From the NCBI GenBank assembly GCA_945916025.1, contig CAMEGD010000035.1, positions 1 through 12,999 of the forward strand: a DNA stretch of 12,999 nt, in the 5' to 3' direction. Below, in pieces: positions 6,134-12,491 of the stretch (position 1 is its first letter; every line of letters starts with the position of its first letter). The translations under genes and the position numbers were made by a program. Source of the stretch: an uncultured Clostridia bacterium (GTDB taxonomy: Bacteria; Bacillota; Clostridia; Tissierellales; Peptoniphilaceae). Below the pieces are notes generated by a model. It was not told where the DNA came from and made no database searches. It saw only the letters and a list, made by a program, of their open reading frames with translations.

Positions 6134-6806
6134 AGAACATTTTATTTCAGGCCTAATTACAGCTGCTGGTTCTGGTACAAGGATGGAAGCTCATATTCCA
6201 AAGTTAGAACTTAAAATTAATAATAAGGAAATCATATCTTATACATTAGAAAAATTCTTGTCCTTAGAAGTTTTTGATGAAATAATTCTAGTAACATCTA
6301 AAGACCTTTTAGACCTATATAAAGAAAGATATTATAAATATCCCATTTTAAAGGTAGTCCTAGGAGGACCAACAAGACAAGAATCTACTAATGAAGGCTT
6401 AAAGGCCTTGTTAGATACTTCAGATATTGTAGTATGTCATGATGGAGCTAGGCCGCTTGTAGAAGAAAGAACTATTATGGATTCCATAGACTCTGCCTTG
6501 GAAAGAGGATCTGGAATTGCCTGTGTAAAGGCCAAGGACACAATTAAGATTGTAGAAGATAGGATTGTAGTTTCAACCCCAAATAGGGATAGTCTCTTTG
6601 TAGTTCAAACCCCACAGACCTTTAGGACAAAGCTAATTAAATCAGCCTATGAAAAAAATATAAATAAGGTAAAGACAACTGATGATGCTTCCTTTTTAGA
6701 AGAAATAAATGAGCCAGTTTATATTGTCCAAGGATCTTACAATAATATAAAGATTACAACAAAAGAAGACTTGACCTTTATGAAAATGGTCTTGGAGGAA
6801 ATATGA
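6126..6806 (+). CDS. ispD: IspD, 2-C-methyl-D-erythritol 4-phosphate cytidylyltransferase
   Basis: 226 residues, standard length. The nucleotide-binding loop ITAAGSGTRM (11-20) ends with Arg19, and PK (25-26) supplies Lys26. GGPTRQES (80-87), HDGARPLV (105-112, with Asp106 and Arg109), TPNRDSLFVVQTPQTF (151-166, Arg154), TDDASFLE (185-192) and NIKITTKEDL (207-216, Lys209) are all family signatures. The enzyme couples MEP with CTP to form CDP-methylerythritol. The gene overlaps the end of the DRL gene by 8 bp and is overlapped by ispF by 4 bp. An AGGATAG SD lies inside the upstream gene. IspD uses the product of the upstream DRL reaction, which supports a dedicated operon. Confidence 0.96.
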   Translation: MYKEHFISGLITAAGSGTRMEAHIPKLELKINNKEIISYTLEKFLSLEVFDEIILVTSKDLLDLYKERYYKYPILKVVLGGPTRQESTNEGLKALLDTSDIVVCHDGARPLVEERTIMDSIDSALERGSGIACVKAKDTIKIVEDRIVVSTPNRDSLFVVQTPQTFRTKLIKSAYEKNINKVKTTDDASFLEEINEPVYIVQGSYNNIKITTKEDLTFMKMVLEEI

Positions 6807-7276
6807 GAATAGGAATGGGATATGATGTCCACCAGCTAGCGGAAGGAAGAAGACTAGTTTTAGGTGGAATTGAAATAGAAAGTAAAGTTGGACTTCTTGG
6901 TCACTCTGACGCAGATGTCCTAGTCCATGCAATTATGGATGCAATGTTGGGAGCCCTTTCCCTAGGGGATATTGGAAAGCACTTCCCTGATACTTCAAGT
7001 AATTATAAGGATATAGATTCCTGTATACTATTAGAAAGAGTTTATGAATTGATTTCTAAAGAAGGATATAAACTGGGAAATGTAGATTCAGTTGTAGCCT
7101 TAGAAGAACCAAAAATTGGAAAATATATACCTGCAATGAAGGATAAATTAAGTAAAATTTTAAATGTAGAGGAAAACCAAATTTCAATAAAGGCTACAAC
7201 TGCTGAAAAGTTGGGCTATGTTGGAAAAAAAGAAGGGGCAGCTTCCTATGCTGTCTGCTTACTGGAAAAAAATTAG
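6803..7276 (+). CDS. ispF: IspF, 2-C-methyl-D-erythritol 2,4-cyclodiphosphate synthase
   Basis: 157 residues, full length. The metal ligands are present: Asp8 and His10 in GMGYDVH (4-10) and His42 in GHSDADVLVHAIMDAMLGA (33-51). DIGKHFPDTS follows, and the C-terminal TTAEKLGYVGKKEG is typical. The homotrimeric, Zn-dependent enzyme cyclises CDP-ME 2-phosphate to MEcPP with release of CMP. The start overlaps the ispD stop as ATGA, and a strong GGAGG SD sits in the last codons of ispD, so the two are translationally coupled. IspD and IspF are fused in some other bacteria. The stop codon TAG is the first base triplet of the operon terminator stem. Confidence 0.97.
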   Translation: MRIGMGYDVHQLAEGRRLVLGGIEIESKVGLLGHSDADVLVHAIMDAMLGALSLGDIGKHFPDTSSNYKDIDSCILLERVYELISKEGYKLGNVDSVVALEEPKIGKYIPAMKDKLSKILNVEENQISIKATTAEKLGYVGKKEGAASYAVCLLEKN

Positions 7277-7299
7277 TGCCTAATGGCGCTATTTTTTTT
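7274..7299 (+). terminator. MEP operon terminator, overlapping the ispF stop codon
   Basis: TAGTGCC (7274-7280) pairs with GGCGCTA (7285-7291), seven pairs including one G-T, around a TAAT loop, followed by eight T. The A-run in front of it (7266-7272) means that the structure could also work on the minus strand. Confidence 0.88.
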
Positions 7300-7353
7300 G
7301 ATAATTTTTATTAACTGTCACTTTTATGTTACTTTTTTCCATTAAATTTTAGA

Positions 7354-7359
7354 TATAAT
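7354..7359 (+). promoter_or_regulatory. Possible -10 element for the small membrane-protein gene
   Basis: A perfect TATAAT stands 20 nt upstream of the GGAGG SD of the next reading frame. I find no good -35 at the proper distance. The hexamer may arise by chance in this AT-rich stretch, but its place between a terminator and an SD is right for a promoter. Confidence 0.4.
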
Positions 7360-7389
7360 TAAAAAATAAAAATAATTTGGAGGTAACTA

Positions 7390-7671
7390 ATGAAAATATA
7401 ATAATTTGATTAAAAAATCTTTTTAATAAATAATCTTATCTTATTTATTGTTGGACCACTTCCTATAATAGCACCTTTTTTATGCTTTAACTTTACAATG
7501 AGCTATAGTGGGATTTGGCCTAGTATAATGCTAGTTTTAAATATAATATTTTTTATTAGCCTCTTTTTACTGGACCATAAAAAGTATTGGAAGCTATATT
7601 GGCCATTAGCCATTTGTAACCTTCCCCTAGCCCTATTTTCACTAACTTGGCTATTTGGAGAAATAATTTAA
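7390..7671 (+). pseudogene. Small three-helix membrane-protein gene with a broken reading frame
   Basis: An ATG with an excellent SD (GGAGGT at 7379-7384, 5-nt spacing) is followed in frame by TAA at 7399, 7402 and 7411. The same frame then stays open for 85 codons to TAA at 7669-7671. The open part encodes three hydrophobic segments (LILFIVGPLPIIAPFLCF; SIMLVLNIIFFISLFLL; LYWPLAICNLPLALFSLTWL) with charged DHKKYWK between the second and third, a typical small membrane protein. The next frame over reads KYNNLIKK across 7394-7417, so removal of one A near 7393-7396 and one compensating added base near 7418 would restore about 93 continuous codons. I do not recognise the family. The only in-frame ATG downstream (7498) would lose the first helix. 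Its own terminator follows. Alternatives are a sequencing error in the A/T runs, or an internal unusual start. Confidence 0.6.
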
Positions 7672-7686
7672 TAAGATTTTATTTTA

Positions 7687-7714
7687 CTGCTAGTTTATTC
7701 TAGTAGCTTTTTTT
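7687..7714 (+). terminator. Terminator after the broken membrane-protein gene
   Basis: CTGCTAG (7687-7693) pairs with CTAGTAG (7700-7706), seven pairs with one G-T, around a TTTATT loop, followed by C and seven T. It lies 16 nt after the stop at 7671. Confidence 0.8.
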
Positions 7715-7784
7715 ATATTTATCATATTTAACAAAAGTAAATTTCATGCTAACATAGGAATATATAAGGGTGATATTTATAAAT

Positions 7785-8666
7785 ATGTATTATTCATTAA
7801 ATGATTATTTTAAAAATAAATATAAGCAAAAAGTTGGAAAGCTAAGCCTAGATGGTGGCTTTACCTGCCCCAATAGAGACGGGACCCTATCATCACGAGG
7901 CTGTATTTTTTGTTCAGAAAAGGGATCTGGAGACTTTACTAAAGGAAATTTAAATTTAAAGGACCAAATAAAATTCCAAAAGGAAATAAATAGAAAAAAG
8001 TGGGATAATAAAAAATTCATAGGTTACTTTCAAAACTTTACTAATACCTATGAAGGTGTAGCTTATTTGAAAAAATTATATTATGAAGTCTTAGAAGATG
8101 ATGAGATAATTGGCCTTTCCATAGCTACAAGGGCTGATTGTCTTTCAGATGAGGTCCTAGACTTAATAGAAAATCTTTCAAAGAACTATGAAATATGGCT
8201 TGAAATAGGGATGCAGACCATAAATGAAGATACCATAAAGTATATAAATCGCGGTTACTCCCATAAGTACTTAGATGAAAAGCTAGCTGAACTTAGAAAA
8301 AGAAATATAAAGTTTCTTTTACATGTAATCTTTGGACTTCCTGGGGAAAGTAAAGAAGAGATCCTAAAATCCATAGACTATGTAAGTTCATCTGGAGCCT
8401 TTGGAATAAAAATCCACTCTTTATACATTCAGTCTGACTCCAGACTATACAAAGAATATTTAGATGGTAAAATAAAACTTATGACCAAGGATGAGTATAC
8501 TGACCTAATTTCCCAGGCCTTAATGATATTAAATAAGAACATTGTAGTTCATAGAATTACTGGAGATGGAGACAAAAGTAAACTAATCGCCCCCTTGTGG
8601 GCAGCAGATAAGTTATCAGTTATTGGAGAAATAAATAAAAAATTAAAGTTATTAAAGGAAAAATAA
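7785..8666 (+). CDS. TIGR01212-family radical SAM protein (YhcC/YtqA type)
   Basis: 293 residues from ATG. LDGGFTCPNRDGT (22-34) and SRGCIFC (37-43) place Cys28, Cys40 and Cys43 in the CX11CX2C cluster pattern seen in this family, which differs from the usual CX3CX2C radical SAM motif. 'DGGFxCPNRDGT' is diagnostic. SIATRAD, EIGMQT and LHVIFGLPGE follow as the SAM-binding and barrel strands. The enzymes bind a 4Fe-4S cluster and SAM; their substrate is not established to my knowledge. An in-frame GTG at 7770 would add five residues, but the SD-like AAGGGTGA (7767-7773) overlaps that GTG and precedes the ATG by 11 nt, and the family normally starts close to this ATG, so I chose ATG. The EamA transporter gene follows after 5 bp. 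Confidence 0.9.
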   Translation: MYYSLNDYFKNKYKQKVGKLSLDGGFTCPNRDGTLSSRGCIFCSEKGSGDFTKGNLNLKDQIKFQKEINRKKWDNKKFIGYFQNFTNTYEGVAYLKKLYYEVLEDDEIIGLSIATRADCLSDEVLDLIENLSKNYEIWLEIGMQTINEDTIKYINRGYSHKYLDEKLAELRKRNIKFLLHVIFGLPGESKEEILKSIDYVSSSGAFGIKIHSLYIQSDSRLYKEYLDGKIKLMTKDEYTDLISQALMILNKNIVVHRITGDGDKSKLIAPLWAADKLSVIGEINKKLKLLKEK

Positions 8667-8671
8667 AATAT

Positions 8672-9577
8672 ATGGAAAAAAATAATTCACGTGGCTTGCT
8701 CTTTATAGTTTTAGCCACCTTATTTTGGGCAATTAGTGGAAATTTTGGGTCCTACCTCTTTCAATTTAAGGAAGTAAGACCAGAGCATCTTACAATGACA
8801 AGGATGTTTATTACAGGTTTAGTATTACTTGCCTATGAATATAAGGTAGACAAGGAAAATATATTTAAGGTATTTAAATCTAAAAAAGATTTTGTCCTTA
8901 TATTTTGGTTTGCAACAGCAGGCCTTATTTGTATGCAGTATGGCTACTTTGCATCTATAAAATATTCAAATGCAGCAACTGCTGTCCTACTACAAAACAT
9001 AGCGCCATTTTTTGTAATTATAGTTATGAGCTTCCATTATAAGAAGGTTCCAGATAGAACTACCCTTTTAGCCTTGTTTATAGCCTTTTTCGGGACTTTC
9101 CTCTTGGTAACCCATGGTAACATCAAAACTCTTAAAATCGCTCCTCTAGCCCTGTTATTTGGATTATTAGCAGCCTTTGGATTTACTAATTACAATATTG
9201 TACCTGTAGAACTTAATCAAAGATATTCCTCAACCTACCTTATAGGATGGGGCATGCTAATAGCGGGAATAGTATTTACTATTTTTACAAGACCCTATAA
9301 AATACCATTTATTATTGATTCAGTATCTATTTCTGGAATTCTATTTGTATCTGTATTTGGAACTTTAGGATCTTTTGTCTTTTTTTTAAATGGTTCAAAG
9401 ATTTTAGGTCCAAATAAAGCAAGTATCTTGTCTCTAATAGAGCCAGTTGCATCTACGTTTATTGGGATATTTTTTTTAGGTGTAATTTTTACTATTATGG
9501 ATTTTATAGCAATAGGCCTGATTATCTCTTCCCTACTTCTAATCTCTCTTCCAAAAAAGAGGAAAGATACTAAGTAA
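8672..9577 (+). CDS. EamA/DMT-family transporter, about ten membrane helices
   Basis: 301 residues with two tandem EamA halves (about 8-140 and 150-292), mostly hydrophobic, and a basic tail (PKKRKDTK). The N-terminal half has LFWAISGNFGSYLF, then a helix containing MTRMFITGLVLL and the YGYFASIKYSNAATAVLLQN block, which is typical of the family. The second half ends with NKASILSLIEPVASTFIGI, the usual EamA repeat motif. These proteins sit in the cytoplasmic membrane and usually export metabolites or amino acids; the substrate cannot be read from sequence. It starts 5 bp after the radical SAM gene, with its AAAGGAA SD inside that gene's end, so the two are co-transcribed. A functional link between them is not implied. 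Confidence 0.9.
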   Translation: MEKNNSRGLLFIVLATLFWAISGNFGSYLFQFKEVRPEHLTMTRMFITGLVLLAYEYKVDKENIFKVFKSKKDFVLIFWFATAGLICMQYGYFASIKYSNAATAVLLQNIAPFFVIIVMSFHYKKVPDRTTLLALFIAFFGTFLLVTHGNIKTLKIAPLALLFGLLAAFGFTNYNIVPVELNQRYSSTYLIGWGMLIAGIVFTIFTRPYKIPFIIDSVSISGILFVSVFGTLGSFVFFLNGSKILGPNKASILSLIEPVASTFIGIFFLGVIFTIMDFIAIGLIISSLLLISLPKKRKDTK

Positions 9578-9616
9578 GTAATGTGGGTATTATTCTTATA
9601 ATAAGGAGGAAATCTT

Positions 9617-9895
9617 ATGGTTGATATAAAATTTATTTTAGAAGAAAAAAGAGCAGTAGCCTTTGATGATGGAAAGGAAATTGGAGAAGCTACCTTTGTA
9701 GACCATAATGGAACTTGGATAGTAAACCATACCTATGTAAATAATACCTATAGGGGTCAAGGTATAGCTAATAAGTTAGTGGATATGGTCTATGAAAATG
9801 CTTTAAAAAACAATAAAAAACTTGGAGCAACCTGCTCCTATGCAGTAAGAATTTATAGCCAAGATGATAAATACAAGGATATATATGTAGGATAA
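9617..9895 (+). CDS. Small GNAT-like N-acetyltransferase (YjdJ/Gtn10 type)
   Basis: 92 residues, the length of the single-domain 'GCN5-related N-acetyltransferase' group (PF14542-like). The acetyl-CoA pyrophosphate loop is visible as YRGQGIANKLVD (45-56), preceded by the strand WIVNHTYVNNTY and followed by CSYAVRIY (73-80), a block characteristic of this group. The substrate is unknown; proteins of this type are minimal GNAT folds lacking the usual N-terminal helices. The start is set by a strong GGAGG SD (8 nt spacing). It lies 39 bp after the eamA stop with no terminator, so it may be the last gene of the radical SAM-eamA transcript. A strong terminator follows. Confidence 0.9.
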   Translation: MVDIKFILEEKRAVAFDDGKEIGEATFVDHNGTWIVNHTYVNNTYRGQGIANKLVDMVYENALKNNKKLGATCSYAVRIYSQDDKYKDIYVG

Positions 9896-9903
9896 AATTA
9901 ATT

Positions 9904-9940
9904 AACCACCTCTTTCATTTCAGAAAAAGGTGGTTTTTTT
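9904..9940 (+). terminator. Terminator between convergent GNAT and lipoprotein genes
   Basis: AACCACCT (9904-9911) pairs with AGGTGGTT (9928-9935), eight perfect pairs. The interior can also pair (TTTC with GAAA), and a T-run reaches 9940. On the minus strand the stem is followed only by an AT-rich stretch, so it is stronger for the plus-strand genes but probably serves both. It overlaps the stop of the minus-strand lipoprotein gene. Confidence 0.88.
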
Positions 9941-11030
9941 ATTCAAAATAGTCAATTTTAGATTTTATAACTATTCCTGTATTTTTGTCATAGGTAATAC
10001 CTTCTACATAGGTCCAGTTTTCTGTTCCTACTCGATTTTTTGCAGCTTCATAGTCTTCTTTATTTGCTATTTCTATTGTGTTTTCTAGATGATTCGGGCC
10101 ATCTTCAATATAGACTACATTGTCTTTATAGCCAGGTATTTCTTCTAGCTTATGTGAAAAGTTTTCTAATCCTTTTTCTTCTGCTAACCTATATAAGTTT
10201 TCCATAAATTTATTGTAAAATGTCCTATATGAAATTTGGGATTGTAACAATTTTTCTAATACTTCCTTGTCTCCCCTAGACATTTTCTCTAAAGATTCAC
10301 CAAATAAAGACCCATCTTCAGGATAAATGATTTCTTCAAAGGTATATTTATCTCCAGCATTTTTAAATCTAAGTTCAACTGGACTTGCATATCCTCCTTC
10401 TTGATCAAATATGCCATCCTTAAAATTATAAATTTCATTGTAGACATTAGCAAGTACTATTAACTTCCCATCTTCATGAAATTTTTTTACTAGGTCAACT
10501 ATATTTACTGTAAGTTCTCCATGTGGATTTGGGTTTATTCCCTTTTCTAGTAAAATACCATCGATAACTTCTTCATAAATTTCTTTCTTAAGGTCTCTTT
10601 CAGAAGCTAAAATTTCCTTAAGTTCTTTGTCGTAGTAGTAGTTGTATAAATAAAGACCTTGAGAATTTGGACTTGACTCTATAAGTTCAATGTAGGATAG
10701 GTCTGATAGTCCTAGTATTATTGAATTTCCATCATAGTCTGATTTATAAATGTCAGTAGAATTTGTTGCATTCACGCTCTCCAGTGAGTGTAAAATTTCT
10801 TTTTTAGAATGACTAGTTGTATCTAAAGTCACAAAATTTCCTTCTTCATCTGGAGTTCTTACTTCAATATCAGAATATATAATTTCTTGGCCTTCTGGTA
10901 AAATAAAGGCTCCCTCTTCTTCAACAGGGACAGGTTCTTCTACTTCATTACTTTCTTCTGGCTTAACTTTATCCTTAGAACATCCAGATAGTAATAATAA
11001 AAGAGCCAAAATTATATAAGTCTTTTTCAT
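9939..11030 (-). CDS. Unrecognised secreted lipoprotein
   Basis: 363 residues from the ATG at 11030. The signal MKKTYIILALLLLLSGC ends in lipobox LLSGC with Cys17. An acidic, Glu/Pro/Val-rich linker follows (about 22-40), then a soluble domain with no further membrane segment. Within it, a block around 195-270 (AVYNEIYNF-like strand, GGYASPVELRFKN, YPEDGSLFGESLEKM) recalls a repeated module of Firmicute extracellular lipoproteins, but I cannot name the family. An alternative ATG at 11042 adds four residues but lies immediately after AAAGG with no spacing and would place residues before the KK signal start, so the inner ATG is preferred. The gene has its own promoter and stands alone, convergent with the GNAT gene. 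Confidence 0.8.
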   Translation of the reverse strand: MKKTYIILALLLLLSGCSKDKVKPEESNEVEEPVPVEEEGAFILPEGQEIIYSDIEVRTPDEEGNFVTLDTTSHSKKEILHSLESVNATNSTDIYKSDYDGNSIILGLSDLSYIELIESSPNSQGLYLYNYYYDKELKEILASERDLKKEIYEEVIDGILLEKGINPNPHGELTVNIVDLVKKFHEDGKLIVLANVYNEIYNFKDGIFDQEGGYASPVELRFKNAGDKYTFEEIIYPEDGSLFGESLEKMSRGDKEVLEKLLQSQISYRTFYNKFMENLYRLAEEKGLENFSHKLEEIPGYKDNVVYIEDGPNHLENTIEIANKEDYEAAKNRVGTENWTYVEGITYDKNTGIVIKSKIDYFE

Positions 11031-11062
11031 GTTTATCCACATCCTTTGTTTGTAAATATTAT

Positions 11063-11090
11063 ATTATATAAATTTTTATTTGCGTTTTAA
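11063..11090 (-). promoter_or_regulatory. Promoter of the unrecognised lipoprotein gene
   Basis: On the minus strand TTAAAA (11090-11085, four of six to TTGACA), a 16-nt spacer and a perfect TATAAT (11068-11063) precede the gene. The element lies between the metK terminator and the start codon, giving a leader of about 25 nt. Confidence 0.6.
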
Positions 11091-11099
11091 TTTAGTTAC

Positions 11100-11124
11100 A
11101 AAAAAACAGGAGATTTCTCTCCTG
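11100..11124 (-). terminator. metK terminator
   Basis: On the minus strand CAGGAGA and TCTCCTG form a perfect 7-bp stem closed by a GAAA tetraloop (11124-11107), followed by seven T. It begins 5 nt after the metK stop. Confidence 0.92.
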
Positions 11125-11128
11125 CTCC

Positions 11129-12298
11129 TTAAATTCCTGCTAGTTTTTTAAGTTCATCTACCTTATCAGTTTCTTCCCATCTAACACCTAGGTCTTCTCT
11201 TCCAAAGTGGCCATAAGCTGCCAAGTTTCTATAAATTGGTTTTCTAAGATCTAAGTCTCTTATAATTGCTGCTGGTCTTAGGTCAAATACCTTATTTACA
11301 AATCCTTCAATTTCTTCATTAGTGTACTTACTTGTTCCAAATGTGTCTACATAAATTGATAGTGGTTTTGCTACCCCTATTGCATAAGATAGGCCTACTT
11401 CACACTTTTCTGCAATTCCAGCTGCTACTAGGTTTTTAGCAACATATCTAGCTGCATAAGTCGCTGATCTGTCTACCTTTGTTGGATCCTTTCCTGAGAA
11501 GGCTCCTCCACCATGTCTAGCATATCCACCGTAGGTATCAACTATAATTTTTCTACCTGTTAAACCAGCATCTCCCATGGGTCCGCCTATTACAAATCTT
11601 CCTGTTGGGTTAATGTAGTATTTAGTTTCATCATCTATTAAGTCTTCTGAAACTACAGGTCTTATTACTTTTTCTATTATATCCTTTCGAAGATCTTCTA
11701 GGTCCACATGTTCTTCATGTTGAGTTGATATTACAATATTTTCTATTCTCTTAGGCACACCATCTACATATTCAACTGTAACTTGACTCTTTCCATCAGG
11801 TCTTAGGTATTCTAAAGTCTTGTCTTTTCTAACTTCAGACAGCTTTTTAGAAAGTTTGTGAGCAAGTGATATTGGAAGAGGCATAAGTTCCTTTGTTTCA
11901 TTACAAGCAAAACCAAACATTATACCTTGGTCTCCAGCTCCTATGCTGTCTAGCTCGTCTTCTGAATTGTTTCTATCTACTCCCATTGCTATGTCTGGAG
12001 ATTGTTCTTTTATTGATGATAATACACCACATGTGTCCCCATCAAATCCATATTTAGCCCTAGTGTAGCCAATTTCCTTTACTGTTTCTCTAACTATCTT
12101 TTGTAAGTCTACGTAGGCTTCAGTAGTAATTTCTCCTGTTATTACTACCATGCCTGTAGATGCCATAGTTTCACATGCTACCCTAGCATCTACGTCTTGT
12201 TCTAAAATTGCATCTAGAATAGCATCTGAAATTTGGTCACAAACCTTATCTGGATGACCTTCAGTTACTGATTCTGATGTAAACAACCATTTTGTCAT
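11129..12298 (-). CDS. metK: MetK, S-adenosylmethionine synthetase
   Basis: 389 residues, the usual size. It makes SAM from methionine and ATP as a cytoplasmic Mg/K-dependent tetramer. Signatures present are TSESVTEGHPDKVCDQISDA (8-27, with His15 and Asp17), GAGDQGIMFGFA (120-131) and the P-loop-like GGGAFSGKDPTKVDRS (263-278). The start at 12298 (MTKWLFTSESV) is set by a GGAGGAAATTA SD. The frame is open further upstream to an ATG at 12346, but that would be inside the riboswitch terminator stem and is not used. Expression is controlled by the SAM-I riboswitch immediately upstream, giving end-product feedback. Confidence 0.98.
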   Translation of the reverse strand: MTKWLFTSESVTEGHPDKVCDQISDAILDAILEQDVDARVACETMASTGMVVITGEITTEAYVDLQKIVRETVKEIGYTRAKYGFDGDTCGVLSSIKEQSPDIAMGVDRNNSEDELDSIGAGDQGIMFGFACNETKELMPLPISLAHKLSKKLSEVRKDKTLEYLRPDGKSQVTVEYVDGVPKRIENIVISTQHEEHVDLEDLRKDIIEKVIRPVVSEDLIDDETKYYINPTGRFVIGGPMGDAGLTGRKIIVDTYGGYARHGGGAFSGKDPTKVDRSATYAARYVAKNLVAAGIAEKCEVGLSYAIGVAKPLSIYVDTFGTSKYTNEEIEGFVNKVFDLRPAAIIRDLDLRKPIYRNLAAYGHFGREDLGVRWEETDKVDELKKLAGI

Positions 12299-12316
12299 TA
12301 ATTTCCTCCTTATATT

Positions 12317-12344
12317 AAAAAAGCTGCTCTGAAAGAAGAGCAGC
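12317..12344 (-). terminator. Riboswitch-controlled terminator of metK
   Basis: On the minus strand GCTGCTCT and AGAGCAGC form a perfect 8-bp stem around TCTTTC (12344-12323), followed by six T (12322-12317). It is the expression platform of the S-box leader. An alternative pairing competes with it: CTGAAAGATGAG (12375-12364), which contains the 3' strand of aptamer helix P1, can pair with CTCTTCTTTCAG (12340-12329) of the terminator (eight pairs, one mismatch, three pairs). This is the antiterminator expected when SAM is low. Confidence 0.92.
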
Positions 12345-12363
12345 ACTTAATTAAAAGTATAGT

Positions 12364-12454
12364 CTCATCTTTCAGACTTTCGTCTGTGGGATTTAGCACC
12401 TTTTAAAGGTTGCTGGATTTCATAGGGCCCATTCCCTCCATCACTCTAAATGAG
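12364..12454 (-). ncRNA. SAM-I (S-box) riboswitch aptamer upstream of metK
   Basis: The minus strand shows the canonical S-box order: P1 5' strand CTCAT (12454-12450), AGAG, then GATGGAGGGAATGGGCCC, TATGAAATCCAGCAACC, the helix CCTTT/AAAGG, GGTGCTAAATCCC, the P4 hairpin CAGAC-GAAA-GTCTG, and the P1 3' strand GATGAG (12369-12364). The conserved cores GGAGGGA, GGCCC, TGAA, GCAACC and GGTGCTAA are all present. Binding of SAM stabilises P1 and frees the terminator, switching metK off. Confidence 0.97.
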
Positions 12455-12463
12455 TATATAACA

Positions 12464-12491
12464 ATTATAACATACAAAATCTAATATTCAA
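12464..12491 (-). promoter_or_regulatory. metK promoter, overlapping the end of the HAD gene
   Basis: On the minus strand TTGAAT (12491-12486), a 16-nt spacer and TGTTATAAT (extended -10, TATAAT at 12469-12464) are present. Transcription would start near 12457, right at the first strand of aptamer helix P1. The -35 lies within the last codons of the upstream gene. Confidence 0.75.

Noticed and set aside
6696..6932. Minus-strand open frame of 78 codons over the ispD/ispF junction
   Set aside because: It is antisense to conserved metal-binding and catalytic motifs on the plus strand and has no SD.
7770..7784. GTG start adding five residues to the radical SAM protein
   Set aside because: The only SD-like sequence overlaps the GTG itself; the ATG at 7785 fits the family N-terminus better, although its spacing is long.
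7805..8020. Minus-strand open frame of 71 codons over the radical SAM gene
   Set aside because: It is antisense to the diagnostic cysteine cluster region.
9594..9602. TATAAT-like hexamer just upstream of the GNAT SD as a promoter
   Set aside because: A start from it would fall in or next to the SD, and no -35 is visible at the right distance; readthrough from eamA is more likely.
11031..11042. ATG at 11042 as start of the lipoprotein
   Set aside because: It follows AAAGG without spacing and puts four residues before the MKK signal-peptide start.
12299..12346. Sixteen-residue N-terminal extension of MetK from an ATG at 12346
   Set aside because: The codons lie in the riboswitch terminator hairpin and T-run; the MTKWLFTSESV start at 12298 has a strong SD and matches the family.
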